A stretch of DNA of 64,000 nucleotides from Mucilaginibacter sp. (GTDB lineage Bacteria; Bacteroidota; Bacteroidia; Sphingobacteriales; Sphingobacteriaceae). The stretch is from assembly GCA_031292485.1 (NCBI GenBank), contig JARLHA010000037.1:124001-188000 (forward strand), written 5' to 3'. Below are positions 34,133-43,566 of this stretch, one piece after another (the stretch's first letter is position 1; the number at the start of each line of letters is the position of its first letter). Below the pieces are notes generated by a model, which was not told where the DNA came from, searched no databases, and worked only from the letters and a program-made list of their open reading frames with translations. The position numbers and the translations under genes are program-made.

Positions 34133-35557
34133 CTATATCTTTTCTACCCATTGTGTATGGAATACGCCTTCTTTCCCGATCAGCTCATAGGTATGAGCGC
34201 CAAAATAATCGCGCTGCGCCTGGGTAAGGTTTGACGGCATTCTTTTGGTACGGAAATTATCAAAATAACTTAATGATGCCGTAAATGCCGGCGCCGCTAT
34301 GCCTGCTGCAATTGTTGCAGATAAAACTGTCCTGGCGCCTTGTACTGTTTCACTTACCAGGTCGTGAACATGCTGATCAAGCAGCAAGTGTTCAAGTTTG
34401 CTGTTCTTTTCGTACGCATTGAAAATGTCATTTAAAAATGCCGAGCGGATGATACAGCCACCACGCCAGATCTTGGCTATTTCACCAAGTTTAAGGTCGT
34501 ACTTAAATTCTTCAGAAGCCCGTTCGAGCATATGCATGCCCTGTGCATAGCTAATGATCATGGTAAAATAAAATGCCTGCTCCAGAGCGGATAGAAATGC
34601 ATCAGTATCCACATTTAGTACCGGCGCATCTTTGCTGTACAAATCGGATGCCTGTACACGCAATGCTTTATATTTCGATAAGTCGCGCATAGAAACAGCG
34701 GAGTCGATCGTCGGGATCGGCGCCTGTAGGTCCATGGCTACTTGCGAGGTCCATTTACCTGTTCCTTTTGCTTTAGCTTCGTCTTTTATATCATCCAGTA
34801 AAAGATGATCGGTGCCGGGTGCTTTAAAGGCAAAAATATCTTTGGTAATATCTATCAGGAACGATTTCAACCTTCCCTCGTTCCATTTGGTGAAGACAGC
34901 GCCAATAGCATCGTTATCCATTTTTAGCCCGGTTTTCATGATCTCATACGACTCCGCAATCAATTGCATCAGGCCATATTCAATTCCGTTATGCACCATC
35001 TTAACAAAGTGACCGGAAGCTCCGGGGCCAATATACGTAACACAAGGAGCACCATCTACCTTGGCAGCGATGGCCTCAAAAATGGGCTTCATTACATTAT
35101 AGGCATCCTTATCGCCGCCCGGCATCATGCTTGGGCCGCGGCGCGCGCCTTCTTCACCACCAGAAACACCCATGCCGAAAAAGTGAAGGCCTATTGCTTC
35201 AAGCTCGTCCACGCGGCGGTTGGTGTCTGTAAAATGTGAGTTGCCGCCGTCGATCAGGATATCACCCTTATCCAAAAGCGGGGTGAGTTCAGCTATAACA
35301 CTGTCAACAATTTTGCCTGCCGGTACCAGCATCATAATGGCACGCGGGGTGGTAAGGCTTTGCACAAATTCTTTTGCATCCCCAAAACCTTTAACATCCT
35401 TGTCTTTTCCTTCTTCGTTCAGCGATGCAACTTTCGCAGCGTCCTTATCATGGCCTGCCACGGCATAGCCATGATCTGCCATGTTAAGCAACAGGCTGCG
35501 GCCCATGGTACCCAGGCCTATCATGCCGAAAGCATATTTATTTGATGTATTGCTCAT
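34133..35557 (-). CDS. gnd: 6-phosphogluconate dehydrogenase, decarboxylating
   Basis: 474 residues, the long dimeric form. GMIGLGTMGRSLLLNMADHG is the NADP-binding loop; GVSGGEEGARRGPSMMPGG and VKMVHNGIEYGLMQLIAE are substrate and catalytic (Lys, His, Asn) motifs. Converts 6-phosphogluconate to ribulose-5-phosphate. Its start overlaps the HAD gene stop by 4 bp. Confidence 0.97.
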   Translation of the reverse strand: MSNTSNKYAFGMIGLGTMGRSLLLNMADHGYAVAGHDKDAAKVASLNEEGKDKDVKGFGDAKEFVQSLTTPRAIMMLVPAGKIVDSVIAELTPLLDKGDILIDGGNSHFTDTNRRVDELEAIGLHFFGMGVSGGEEGARRGPSMMPGGDKDAYNVMKPIFEAIAAKVDGAPCVTYIGPGASGHFVKMVHNGIEYGLMQLIAESYEIMKTGLKMDNDAIGAVFTKWNEGRLKSFLIDITKDIFAFKAPGTDHLLLDDIKDEAKAKGTGKWTSQVAMDLQAPIPTIDSAVSMRDLSKYKALRVQASDLYSKDAPVLNVDTDAFLSALEQAFYFTMIISYAQGMHMLERASEEFKYDLKLGEIAKIWRGGCIIRSAFLNDIFNAYEKNSKLEHLLLDQHVHDLVSETVQGARTVLSATIAAGIAAPAFTASLSYFDNFRTKRMPSNLTQAQRDYFGAHTYELIGKEGVFHTQWVEKI

Positions 35558-36183
35558 TTTGGTTGGAATGTTTCTTGTTTAAGTTCTTCTAATATTCTTT
35601 TGGTAGATTCAAAGTCAGTATGCTGAAAAGACCTGATGCCTAATTTTTGTGCAGCCCTTACAAACATGATTCTGTCATCGAAATAAACACATTGGCTCGG
35701 CTGGGCCAGCGCCACCCCCATAGCCAGTTTAAATATACCCGGATCCGGTTTACGCATTTTTACTTCGCAGGAGGATATAAAGGAATCAAAACATTCGTGC
35801 AGCTTAAACTTTTTAACCCTATAATCGTTCAATTCTTTCCCTTCATTATTGATGGAAATGATCCTGAAACCACAGGTTTTCCGCCATTCCTTCAGCCATT
35901 GCAGGGTATCCGGCAATTCAATACTTTGCCGGTAAATAAACTCTTTGAAATCTTCGCGCGCGAATTCGCGGGGGTGGTTAAAAACTACCGTGTCCAGGTA
36001 TTCATCCAAACTGATACTGCCAATTTCATACACATTAAAGATGAAACTGTGCAGGGCGTTAACCTCTTCGTAATCAAGGCCGAATTTTTCAGCAGCCTCC
36101 TTACGCGACTCGTGCCCCCAGCCATTGCTCAGCAGCACGCCTCCTATATCAAAAAACAGGATCTTTACCGACGTAGCTTCCAA
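35554..36183 (-). CDS. HAD-family hydrolase inside the pentose phosphate operon
   Basis: 209 residues. FFDIGGVLL (about 10-18) is motif I, with Gly where classical HAD phosphatases carry a second Asp (DxD to DxG, as in YihX and dehalogenase-like members). Motif II Ser/Thr is in ISINNE (changed), motif III Lys is in RKPDPGIF and motif IV is YFDDR. It is placed between tal and gnd with overlap and 5 bp spacing, suggesting repair or dephosphorylation of a sugar phosphate side product; that is inference. Confidence 0.8.
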   Translation of the reverse strand: MEATSVKILFFDIGGVLLSNGWGHESRKEAAEKFGLDYEEVNALHSFIFNVYEIGSISLDEYLDTVVFNHPREFAREDFKEFIYRQSIELPDTLQWLKEWRKTCGFRIISINNEGKELNDYRVKKFKLHECFDSFISSCEVKMRKPDPGIFKLAMGVALAQPSQCVYFDDRIMFVRAAQKLGIRSFQHTDFESTKRILEELKQETFQPK

Positions 36184-36188
36184 ATTTT

Positions 36189-37283
36189 TTAAACTTTAGT
36201 TTTCTGGTCTTCGATGGCGTTTAGCAATTTCTCAAATGGCTTGTTAAATTTATCAATGCCTTCGTCTTCCAGCTGTTGGGTAAGTTTGTCCAGATCGATG
36301 CCGGCGGCTTTCAAACGGTCTAACGTTTCAGTTGCTTTATCCAGTCCGTCTTCCAAAACATTGGCGGCAATACCATGGTCGCGGAAGGCCTCAATGGTTT
36401 CTAACGGAACGGTATCAACAGTATCTGCGCCGATTAACGCTTCCACATATTTGGTATCTTTAAAAGCAGGGTTTTTGCTGCTGGTACTTGCCCAAAGCAA
36501 ACGTTGTACTTTAGCGCCCTTTGCAGCTAATGCTTCCCAGCGCGGGCCGCTGAATACTCTTTTATAAATTTCGTAAGCTTTTTTTGCTGACGCGATGGCC
36601 ACCTCGCCCTTCAGGTCGCCCAGGCCTTTTTCATCCAGTATCGGATCAACCAAAACATCTATGCGGCTTAAAAAGAAGCTGGCAACAGATGAAATATGGC
36701 CGATGTTGTGGCCGGCAGCCAAATGGTCTTCCAAACCTGCTATGTACGCCTCTGCAACTTCTTCGTAACGTGGCAAACCAAACAGCAGGGTTACGTTAAT
36801 GTTGATACCTTTCGCGATGGACTGCCTGATGGCAGCTAAACCCGGTTTTGTACCAGGGATTTTGATCATTACGTTTTTGCGGTCAACAGCTTTCCAAAGC
36901 TTTTCTGCCTGTGCGGCCGTGCCTTCTGTATCAAGGGCCAAAAATGGCGAAACTTCAAGGCTTACATAGCCATCTTCGCCTTTTGATTCTTCGTAAACAC
37001 CTTTAAAAAGGTCAGTGGCTTTTTTAATATCTTCAATAGCCAAACCGAAGAAGATCTCTTCGTTGGTTTTATCACTGTCGGATAATTTGCGGATATCAGC
37101 ATCATAGTCTGAACTGCTGGTGATCGCTTTTTCAAAAATAGCCGGGTTAGAGGTAACGCCCCTTACGCCATCTTCATCGATAAGTTTTTGCAATTTGCCC
37201 GACGACATGATCTCGCGGTCAATAAAATCCAGCCAAATGCTTTGGCCAAAGCTGTGTATTTGTTTTACTTTGTTTGTTTCCAT
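36189..37283 (-). CDS. tal: Transaldolase
   Basis: 364 residues, the long (actinobacterial/cyanobacterial-like, TalC-unlike) form. Active Lys is in KNVMIKIPGTKPG (about residue 142). TSNPAIFEKAI near 42 and NINVTLLFGL near 167 are also conserved. Transfers dihydroxyacetone units between sedoheptulose-7-phosphate and glyceraldehyde-3-phosphate. Separated from rpiB by a word-repeat stem. Confidence 0.95.
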   Translation of the reverse strand: METNKVKQIHSFGQSIWLDFIDREIMSSGKLQKLIDEDGVRGVTSNPAIFEKAITSSSDYDADIRKLSDSDKTNEEIFFGLAIEDIKKATDLFKGVYEESKGEDGYVSLEVSPFLALDTEGTAAQAEKLWKAVDRKNVMIKIPGTKPGLAAIRQSIAKGININVTLLFGLPRYEEVAEAYIAGLEDHLAAGHNIGHISSVASFFLSRIDVLVDPILDEKGLGDLKGEVAIASAKKAYEIYKRVFSGPRWEALAAKGAKVQRLLWASTSSKNPAFKDTKYVEALIGADTVDTVPLETIEAFRDHGIAANVLEDGLDKATETLDRLKAAGIDLDKLTQQLEDEGIDKFNKPFEKLLNAIEDQKTKV

Positions 37284-37301
37284 GATGCTTTATTTTATTT
37301 G

Positions 37302-37386
37302 AGGATTTGAAAATGTGCTGATTTGAAAATGGTAAACATCGGCACAGCAATTTTCAAATTTTCAAATGGTTAAATTTTCAAATTAT
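37302..37386. repeat. Word-repeat stem between rpiB and tal
   Basis: GATTTGAAAAT words on the left (about 37304-37331) face AATTTTCAAAT words on the right (about 37351-37383), with a GC-richer loop in between. The right arm ends at the rpiB stop region. Same design as 32454-32598 and 37843-37980. Confidence 0.7.
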
Positions 37387-37836
37387 TTAATCTCTTTTCT
37401 CCAGTTCGTGCACTTTACCCAACCGGCGTAAATGCCTTTCGGCAGCGGTAAATTCCGCAGTTAAAAAAGCCGTGACGTATTCTTCAGCAGCCATATTGCC
37501 GGTAACCCTGCCACCCAGGCAAAGGATATTCAGGTCGTCGTCCTCAACGCCCTGGTGTGCCGAAAAATGATCATTGATGAGTGCTGCCCTAACCCCGTGT
37601 ACCTTGTTGGCGGCTACTGATGCCCCAACACCACTGCCGCAGACGGCTATGCCGCGTTCAACTTCGCCATTTGCCACTGCTTCAGCCAGGGGGATCACAA
37701 AATCCGGATAATCATCCTGATTATCCAGCTTGTAAGCACCAAAGTCAACCACCTCATGCCCCAGCTTTACCAGGAAAGGGTGAATAACTTCTTTGAGTTT
37801 ATATCCGCCGTGATCGGCTGCAATTCCTATTTTCAT
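37387..37836 (-). CDS. rpiB: Ribose-5-phosphate isomerase B
   Basis: 149 residues. KIGIAADHGGYKLK at the N-terminus holds the substrate-binding D-H pair; GIAVCGSGVGASVAANKVHG has the catalytic Cys; VRAALINDHFSA and NILCLGGRVTG complete the signature. Interconverts ribose-5- and ribulose-5-phosphate. The C-terminal 10 residues (KVHELEKRD) are slightly longer than average. Confidence 0.96.
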   Translation of the reverse strand: MKIGIAADHGGYKLKEVIHPFLVKLGHEVVDFGAYKLDNQDDYPDFVIPLAEAVANGEVERGIAVCGSGVGASVAANKVHGVRAALINDHFSAHQGVEDDDLNILCLGGRVTGNMAAEEYVTAFLTAEFTAAERHLRRLGKVHELEKRD

Positions 37837-37842
37837 TTTTTT

Positions 37843-37980
37843 AGATTTGAGATTTGAGATGTTAGATATGAGACAAAATCAATCAGACTTGCCTCATATC
37901 CTGAATCTCTAATCTTAACATTTTGTGAGAAGGAATAAAAGACGAAAAATCTCACGTCTCACATCTAATTTCTCACATCT
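37843..37980. repeat. Word-repeat stem between tkt and rpiB
   Basis: AGATTTGAGATTTGAGATG and ATATGAGAC on the left are complementary to GTCTCACATCTAAT and CTCACATCTAT on the right (about 37949-37980). About 70 bp lie between. In the transcript it would separate tkt from rpiB by a large hairpin. Confidence 0.7.
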
Positions 37981-37983
37981 ATA

Positions 37984-39987
37984 TTACAGTGCTTTCGCCT
38001 TCTTTACCACATTATCAACTGTAAAGCCAAAATGCTTGTATAATTCTTCTGCCGGCGCTGATTCGCCGAAAGTGGTCATGCCTAAAATGTCGCCTTCATC
38101 GGTAACATATTTATGCCAGCCCATTGGCGAAGCCATTTCAACCGCCAAACGTTTTTTAATCGCCTTAGGGAATACGCTTTCTTTGTACGCAGCATCCTGT
38201 TTTTCAAACAATTCCCATGATGGCATACTTACCACGCGGGTTGAAATACCGTCAGCCTCCAGTTTAACCTGGGCTTCCATAATCAAAGCTACTTCAGAAC
38301 CTGTTGCAATTAAAATAATTTCAGGAGTTTTACTTGCCTCTGATAAAACATAGGCGCCTTTCTCTAATCCGGTGGCTTTGCCATATTTATCCTGGTCGAT
38401 GATCGGCAATCCCTGGCGGGTAAATACCAACACAACCGGGCCGCCTTTATGTTCAACGGCAACCTTCCATGCCTGTACGGTTTCGTTAGCGTCGGCAGGG
38501 CGGATAACGGTGATCCTTGGTATGGAACGAAGCGAGGCCAGCTGCTCGATTGGCTGGTGGGTAGTGCCGTCTTCGCCAAGGCCAATACTGTCATGTGTAT
38601 AAACAAATATCGGGCTCACCTGCATAATCGAGGCCAGGCGGATTGGTGGGCGCATGTATTCGCTGAACATCAGGAAAGTTGCCCCGAATGGAATAACGCC
38701 CGCTGTTAAGGCCATACCGTTTAATGCCGAACCCATGGCATGCTCGCGGATACCAAAGTGAAAATTGCGGCCTCCGCGATTTTCAGAAGTGAAGGAATCG
38801 AAGCCCTTTAAATTTGTTTCTGTTGACGGTGCCAAATCGGCTGCGCCGCCAATTAAGTAGGGAATTTTATTTGCAAGGGCATTTAACGCTTTTCCTGATG
38901 CCACCCGTGTTGCCACTTTTGGATCAGAAGCCTTAAATACTGGCAGGTCATCGGCCCAGCCTTTTGGCAGTTCACCTTTGGTTGCCAATTCATATTCTTC
39001 GGCAAGTTCAGGGAATTGTGCTTTATAATCGCTGAATAACTTATTCCACTTGGCTTCTTTCTCAATGCCTTTTTCGCCTGCCTTATGATAAAATTCTTTT
39101 ACCTCGTCAGGTACATAGAATGATTTCTCCGGATCAAATCCAAAGAATTTTTTAACCAGTTTTATTTCATCAGCACCCAGCGGCGATCCGTGAGAACCAG
39201 CAGTGCCTGATTTATTCGGACTACCATAAGCGATCAGTGAACGAACACGGATCAATGATGGTTTTTGGTTTTCGGCTTTGGCATTGGTGATCGCTAATTC
39301 CAAAGCATGCGTATCGTTAACATCCGGCAGGTCCTGCACGTGCCATCCGTAGGCACGGAAACGTTCGCTTACATCTTCGTTAAAGGTAATATCCGTAGCG
39401 CCCTCTATCGAAATATGGTTATCATCGTACAAATAAATAATATTGCCCAGTTCCAGGTGGCCGGCCAACGAAGCGGCTTCTGAAGTTACACCTTCCATCA
39501 TGTCGCCATCGCTAACTATAGCATAAACGTGGTAATCAAAAAGGTTGAAACCAGGCTTATTATAACGGGATGCCAAATGTTTTTGCGCGATGGCAAAGCC
39601 TACACCGTTTGCAAAACCCTGGCCTAAGGGGCCGGTAGTTACATCAACCCCCGGGCATAAACCATATTCAGGGTGGCCGGCGGTTTTGCTGTTTAACTGG
39701 CGAAAATCTTTAATATCGTCCAAACTGAGGTCATAACCCGTAAGGTATAAAAAGTTGTATTGCAAGATACAGGCATGCCCGCATGAGAGAATGAACCTGT
39801 CGCGATTGTTCCAATGCGGGTTTTTAGGGTTGTAGTTTAAAAACTTAGTCCAAAGCACGTGGCCCATGGGCGCGAGCGCCATTGCGGTGCCCGGGTGACC
39901 GGAATTTGCTTTTTGTACTGCATCGGCAGATAATATTCGTACGGTATCGATTCCTAATGTTTCTATGTCCTGTGTAGTTGCGTTCAT
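37984..39987 (-). CDS. tkt: Transketolase
   Basis: 667 residues, full length. GTAMALAPMGHVLW and GHACILQYNFLYLTGYDL at the N-terminus, TPP-binding GDMMEGVTSEAASLAGHLEL (about 155-174) and the transketolase motif FGIREHAMGSALNGMALTAG (about 418-437) are intact. Thiamine- and Mg-dependent transfer of two-carbon units. Starts 14 bp after the glucokinase stop on the same transcript. Confidence 0.97.
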   Translation of the reverse strand: MNATTQDIETLGIDTVRILSADAVQKANSGHPGTAMALAPMGHVLWTKFLNYNPKNPHWNNRDRFILSCGHACILQYNFLYLTGYDLSLDDIKDFRQLNSKTAGHPEYGLCPGVDVTTGPLGQGFANGVGFAIAQKHLASRYNKPGFNLFDYHVYAIVSDGDMMEGVTSEAASLAGHLELGNIIYLYDDNHISIEGATDITFNEDVSERFRAYGWHVQDLPDVNDTHALELAITNAKAENQKPSLIRVRSLIAYGSPNKSGTAGSHGSPLGADEIKLVKKFFGFDPEKSFYVPDEVKEFYHKAGEKGIEKEAKWNKLFSDYKAQFPELAEEYELATKGELPKGWADDLPVFKASDPKVATRVASGKALNALANKIPYLIGGAADLAPSTETNLKGFDSFTSENRGGRNFHFGIREHAMGSALNGMALTAGVIPFGATFLMFSEYMRPPIRLASIMQVSPIFVYTHDSIGLGEDGTTHQPIEQLASLRSIPRITVIRPADANETVQAWKVAVEHKGGPVVLVFTRQGLPIIDQDKYGKATGLEKGAYVLSEASKTPEIILIATGSEVALIMEAQVKLEADGISTRVVSMPSWELFEKQDAAYKESVFPKAIKKRLAVEMASPMGWHKYVTDEGDILGMTTFGESAPAEELYKHFGFTVDNVVKKAKAL

Positions 39988-40001
39988 TGCGTAATGTAAT
40001 T

Positions 40002-40760
40002 TTATTTTAATTTTGCTTTAATTGCTTTCTCTGTTGATTCGGGGATCAGATCATTTACCCATAACCTGGTGCCACCCTTTATCCCGTCGGCATTGGATAC
40101 TATTTTCATATTCTTATCCAGCTTGAACGTTAACTTATCCGAGTTACCGCCGCCTATATATAAATAATCGTAATTGAATACTGTTTTTAATACTTCGAAA
40201 ACCTTTTGCATACGGCGGTTCCATTTTTTATATCCTTCCTTTTCGATGGCCACCTCGCCGATGTATTTATCATAAGATTCAGATTTCCCAAAAGGCTGGT
40301 GCGAAAATTCAAGGTGAGGAAGCAGGTTACCGTTGTACAACAACGCCGTGCCGAAGCCAGTGCCCAGGGTGATTACTAATTCAAGCCCCTTACCTCGTAC
40401 TACGCCAAGGCCCTGCATATCTGCATCGTTCACCACTTTTGCGGGATGGCCCAATTCCTCTTCCAGTTTTTTGGCCAGGTCAAAATTTTTCCACAATTCC
40501 GTGCTTAAATTAGGTGCAGTTTTTATTACGCCATCTTTTACATAGCCCGGGAAGCCGACTGAGATCCTATCAAATGCAGGGAAATCGATAACCAGCTTTT
40601 TAATCGCTGCGATCACATTTTCAGGACTGGCTGGAATTGGTGTCGGTACCTTTTCATAAGCTTTTTGCAGCTCGCCTTTTGCGTTTAAGATCGTACCCTT
40701 GATGTGAGAACCTCCAATGTCTAAGGAAAGAATTTTTAACTGGTCGGGAGTGGTTTCCAT
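40002..40760 (-). CDS. ppgK: ROK-family polyphosphate glucokinase
   Basis: 252 residues. LSLDIGGSHIKGTILN is the ATP/polyphosphate loop; KVVNDADMQGLGVVRG holds the catalytic Asp; ELVITLGTGFGTALLYNG is the ROK phosphate loop in the form seen in PpgK enzymes. It lacks the ROK zinc-binding CxCGxxGC motif, again as in PpgK. Phosphorylates glucose to glucose-6-phosphate, the substrate of zwf encoded in the same operon. Polyphosphate use is inferred from family resemblance. First gene of the operon. Confidence 0.85.
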   Translation of the reverse strand: METTPDQLKILSLDIGGSHIKGTILNAKGELQKAYEKVPTPIPASPENVIAAIKKLVIDFPAFDRISVGFPGYVKDGVIKTAPNLSTELWKNFDLAKKLEEELGHPAKVVNDADMQGLGVVRGKGLELVITLGTGFGTALLYNGNLLPHLEFSHQPFGKSESYDKYIGEVAIEKEGYKKWNRRMQKVFEVLKTVFNYDYLYIGGGNSDKLTFKLDKNMKIVSNADGIKGGTRLWVNDLIPESTEKAIKAKLK

Positions 40761-41113
40761 TAAAATGATTTGTTTTTAATTTTTATGCCTGGTAGAACGT
40801 CTGGACAAAATTTGTTTTAACAAAACCGGCAGCTATCTGTTTTTTTAAAGTAATTGATCTGAAGAATTTAGCGGTGTAAATATCAAGATTTAATCATAAT
40901 TAATTGTTAACAATTAACAGGAATATTCAACACCAAATAAACGACATTAACATAACATTACAGGTAATCAGTTTGTTTTTTTTGATTGATGGGCCGGGTT
41001 TTTAAAGTGGAATTGCATTTTTGGGATTAGTTGGCACGATCATTTTAAAAAAAACGAGAAAGATTTACCAAGTTATTAAAACTTCGTAAATCTGATGGAG
41101 TAATCCTCCGAAT
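40761..41113. other. Intergenic region upstream of ppgK
   Basis: AT-rich region between ppgK (start) and the GH78 gene (stop), both on the minus strand. It should hold the pentose phosphate operon promoter, but no clear TTTG/TAnnTTTG pair is visible. The only structured site is the palindrome at 40900-40917. No coding frame. Confidence 0.5.
40900..40917. promoter_or_regulatory. 18-bp perfect palindrome, candidate operator of ppgK operon
   Basis: TTAATTGTTAACAATTAA is a perfect palindrome about 140 bp upstream of the ppgK ATG. It is a plausible repressor or activator site, but AT-rich context weakens the case. Confidence 0.4.
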
Positions 41114-43498
41114 TCAAATCTTAAACGAGTTCTTCCCTGCTTTTAAAGGATAAGTTTTTCCTTTCCAGATGAAAATACCTGATGTTTTTTGAGGCAGGTT
41201 AATATCGATCTTCCAAACCACCCCGTCCTGAACATATTCAACCGCTACTTTCCCGTTTGGATGCGGGATTTCACCCGAAGCATTTTTCAACGCCCCCAAA
41301 TGCGGTTCAATTTTTATTTTACTAAAGCCAGGCGCATAACTGTCGATCCCCAATATCGTTCGGTAAAACTCAATGTTCGGGCTGGCGCCCCAGGCGTGAC
41401 AGTCGGAGCGGGCATTGGGCAGGTCGGAGATTTCGGCCCAGGTGGTTAAGCCATTGGCGATATTTTTGCGCCAGATATCGAGCCAGTTCATATAATTATT
41501 TCCTAAACCGCCTTTTACCAGGGCCTGGTGCATATAATATTTAAAATAGATGGTGCAGGGGGTTAAAGTGGTATCGCTTAATATTTTTTTGCTCAGGGCC
41601 ATTTCCTCCTGCGGTTTTACCAGCCCGGCCAAAATGGCCAAAGAATTAGCATGTTGCGAAAACAAGTCCTTGTCTTCAGTATCGGCATAAAGGTCTTTAG
41701 CAGCATCCCAATATTTATTTTGGATGGTTTGCTTTTGCTGTGCTGCTTTTTCATGACAGCGTTTTGCATACGCCGGCATACCTATTTTGCTTTCCATATC
41801 AGCTGCCATCTGGTATGCAAGTAATAATTGCAGATCAAGTATTGCAGAACCACCTTTTGAGCCAATTGGCGGCTTGCCGCCATCCCAGTTTTTGCCTTCG
41901 GCCCAATCAACAAAAGTCCAGTACGGTGTTCCCTTTAAGGAGCCATCAGCCTGCTGGTATTTGCTGAAAAAATCAAGCACCGAGCGCTCGCCCTGTAGTT
42001 TATCTTTTACAAAATTACTGTCGGGCCTGTACATCCAGTAATCATGCAAAACCCCGATATACCACAGCGAAAAGGTCGAAATGATCTGAGGGCTGTACGA
42101 CGGATGCCGGCTCAGCGTCAACCCTTCAGCAATCCGCGAATGATCCATCAGGTTGATGGCGTTGCGCATCAGCCGGTCATCGCCGCTGTTATAGTAGGAT
42201 ACCAATCCCTGGATGCGGGTATCGCCGATATATTGCAATTGCTCATAATAAGGGCAATCCATATAGGTTTCCATGGCGTCAAGCCGGGCAGTGCGCCAGC
42301 CGATGTCCAGGATCTTTTGCATTTCAGGGTTGCCGGTTTGCAGTTTGGCGTTCTGCTGAAAAGGATAGCCGGTAAAAGTGCCGTAAATATCATCGATTAC
42401 CAGCGGATCGTCCTTGGTTTGAATTCTTAAGCGAATATACCGGTATGTACGCCAGTAAAGCGTATTGAAGGTTTGTCCGGGCGTTCCATCCGAAATCACA
42501 CTGTCCCGCCTGCCTGCAAAATCTTTACCCTCTACATCATTCCGGTTGCCCTTACGGGAGCCATATTTGGCCAGGTTGTCAAACAGGGCCTCATTATACA
42601 TCAGCGACATCGCCGCGCCCTTACCATTGCTGAAATTAAAGGTAACATAAGCACTGGTAAGGTAGGTTTGATCCAGCAGTAAAGTAGCAGATGTATTGGC
42701 CGGTACAGTTATTGATGTTTTGGTTGCAGGAAAGGTTGAAGGCACAGTAACCCCGTCTGCCTTGCGCAAAACCGGGATCCGCTGTAATGTGCGCTCCATT
42801 TGCGGGATGACCGACGGTACCAGCATCCAGCCAAATGCGTCGGCTAAGCCTTTGGGTTTGCCGTGTTCCATTGGGCCCGCGGCAGGCCATGCAGTGTCGT
42901 CATAATCAGCGCCCATCCAGTTTTTAATGGTTTTATTCATATCCACCAGTTCGCCCGGACCAGCCACATAGTAAGTAGGGTAGCCAATGCCGGTGATAGG
43001 CGAATACGCTTTATTTTGAAGGCATTTCCAGGTGTTATTGGTATTTAATATTTCTTCAGTGGTTGTATTTCCCTGCAAGATAAAAGCAGTACGCAGAGAG
43101 ATCTGTGCTTCCGGCCTCACTTCTGCTTCGTTCCAAACAATGGCCGCGATACTATTTTTTCCGGCGATTAAATAGGGCGCAAGGTCGATGGTTTCGTAAT
43201 TCCAGTAATAGGTATCCCCGCGCGCCGGGCCGACGGAAACCAATACCCTGTTCACATATAATTTATAGCGGTTATCGCCGGATACTTTTACGATAAAGCT
43301 GTTTGGCTTTGCAGGCAGATCGATGCTTTTTCGAAAATAGTAAACGCCGTATTCCCTGCCGGGATCATTTGCCGGGCCTATCCAGTAAGCATTCCAGGGT
43401 TTGCTTAAAACGGTTTTATCATTGGCTATCTGGGCGGAGCCCTGTTTTGCAAACAGCAAAAAGCAGGCAAAAAAAACAGCAGTTAAATAAGTCCTCAT
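41114..43498 (-). CDS. Alpha-L-rhamnosidase-like glycoside hydrolase (GH78-like)
   Basis: 794 residues with a signal peptide (ending KQGSAQ). N-terminal jelly-roll domain (about 30-160, SFIVKVSGDNRYKLYVNRV), middle beta domains, then the (alpha/alpha)6 catalytic region with MDCPYYEQLQYIGDTRIQ (about 425-442), the strongest GH78 signature, and ending in a beta-sandwich (GEIPHPNGKVAVEY). Acts in the periplasm or outside on rhamnose-containing glycans. It stands alone, not in a polysaccharide utilisation locus here. Confidence 0.87.
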   Translation of the reverse strand: MRTYLTAVFFACFLLFAKQGSAQIANDKTVLSKPWNAYWIGPANDPGREYGVYYFRKSIDLPAKPNSFIVKVSGDNRYKLYVNRVLVSVGPARGDTYYWNYETIDLAPYLIAGKNSIAAIVWNEAEVRPEAQISLRTAFILQGNTTTEEILNTNNTWKCLQNKAYSPITGIGYPTYYVAGPGELVDMNKTIKNWMGADYDDTAWPAAGPMEHGKPKGLADAFGWMLVPSVIPQMERTLQRIPVLRKADGVTVPSTFPATKTSITVPANTSATLLLDQTYLTSAYVTFNFSNGKGAAMSLMYNEALFDNLAKYGSRKGNRNDVEGKDFAGRRDSVISDGTPGQTFNTLYWRTYRYIRLRIQTKDDPLVIDDIYGTFTGYPFQQNAKLQTGNPEMQKILDIGWRTARLDAMETYMDCPYYEQLQYIGDTRIQGLVSYYNSGDDRLMRNAINLMDHSRIAEGLTLSRHPSYSPQIISTFSLWYIGVLHDYWMYRPDSNFVKDKLQGERSVLDFFSKYQQADGSLKGTPYWTFVDWAEGKNWDGGKPPIGSKGGSAILDLQLLLAYQMAADMESKIGMPAYAKRCHEKAAQQKQTIQNKYWDAAKDLYADTEDKDLFSQHANSLAILAGLVKPQEEMALSKKILSDTTLTPCTIYFKYYMHQALVKGGLGNNYMNWLDIWRKNIANGLTTWAEISDLPNARSDCHAWGASPNIEFYRTILGIDSYAPGFSKIKIEPHLGALKNASGEIPHPNGKVAVEYVQDGVVWKIDINLPQKTSGIFIWKGKTYPLKAGKNSFKI

Positions 43499-43566
43499 CA
43501 GTAGATTTATAATGGACTAATTTAACCGCTTTTATTTAAGCCAGTGTACTTTACTGTGTAAAAATT

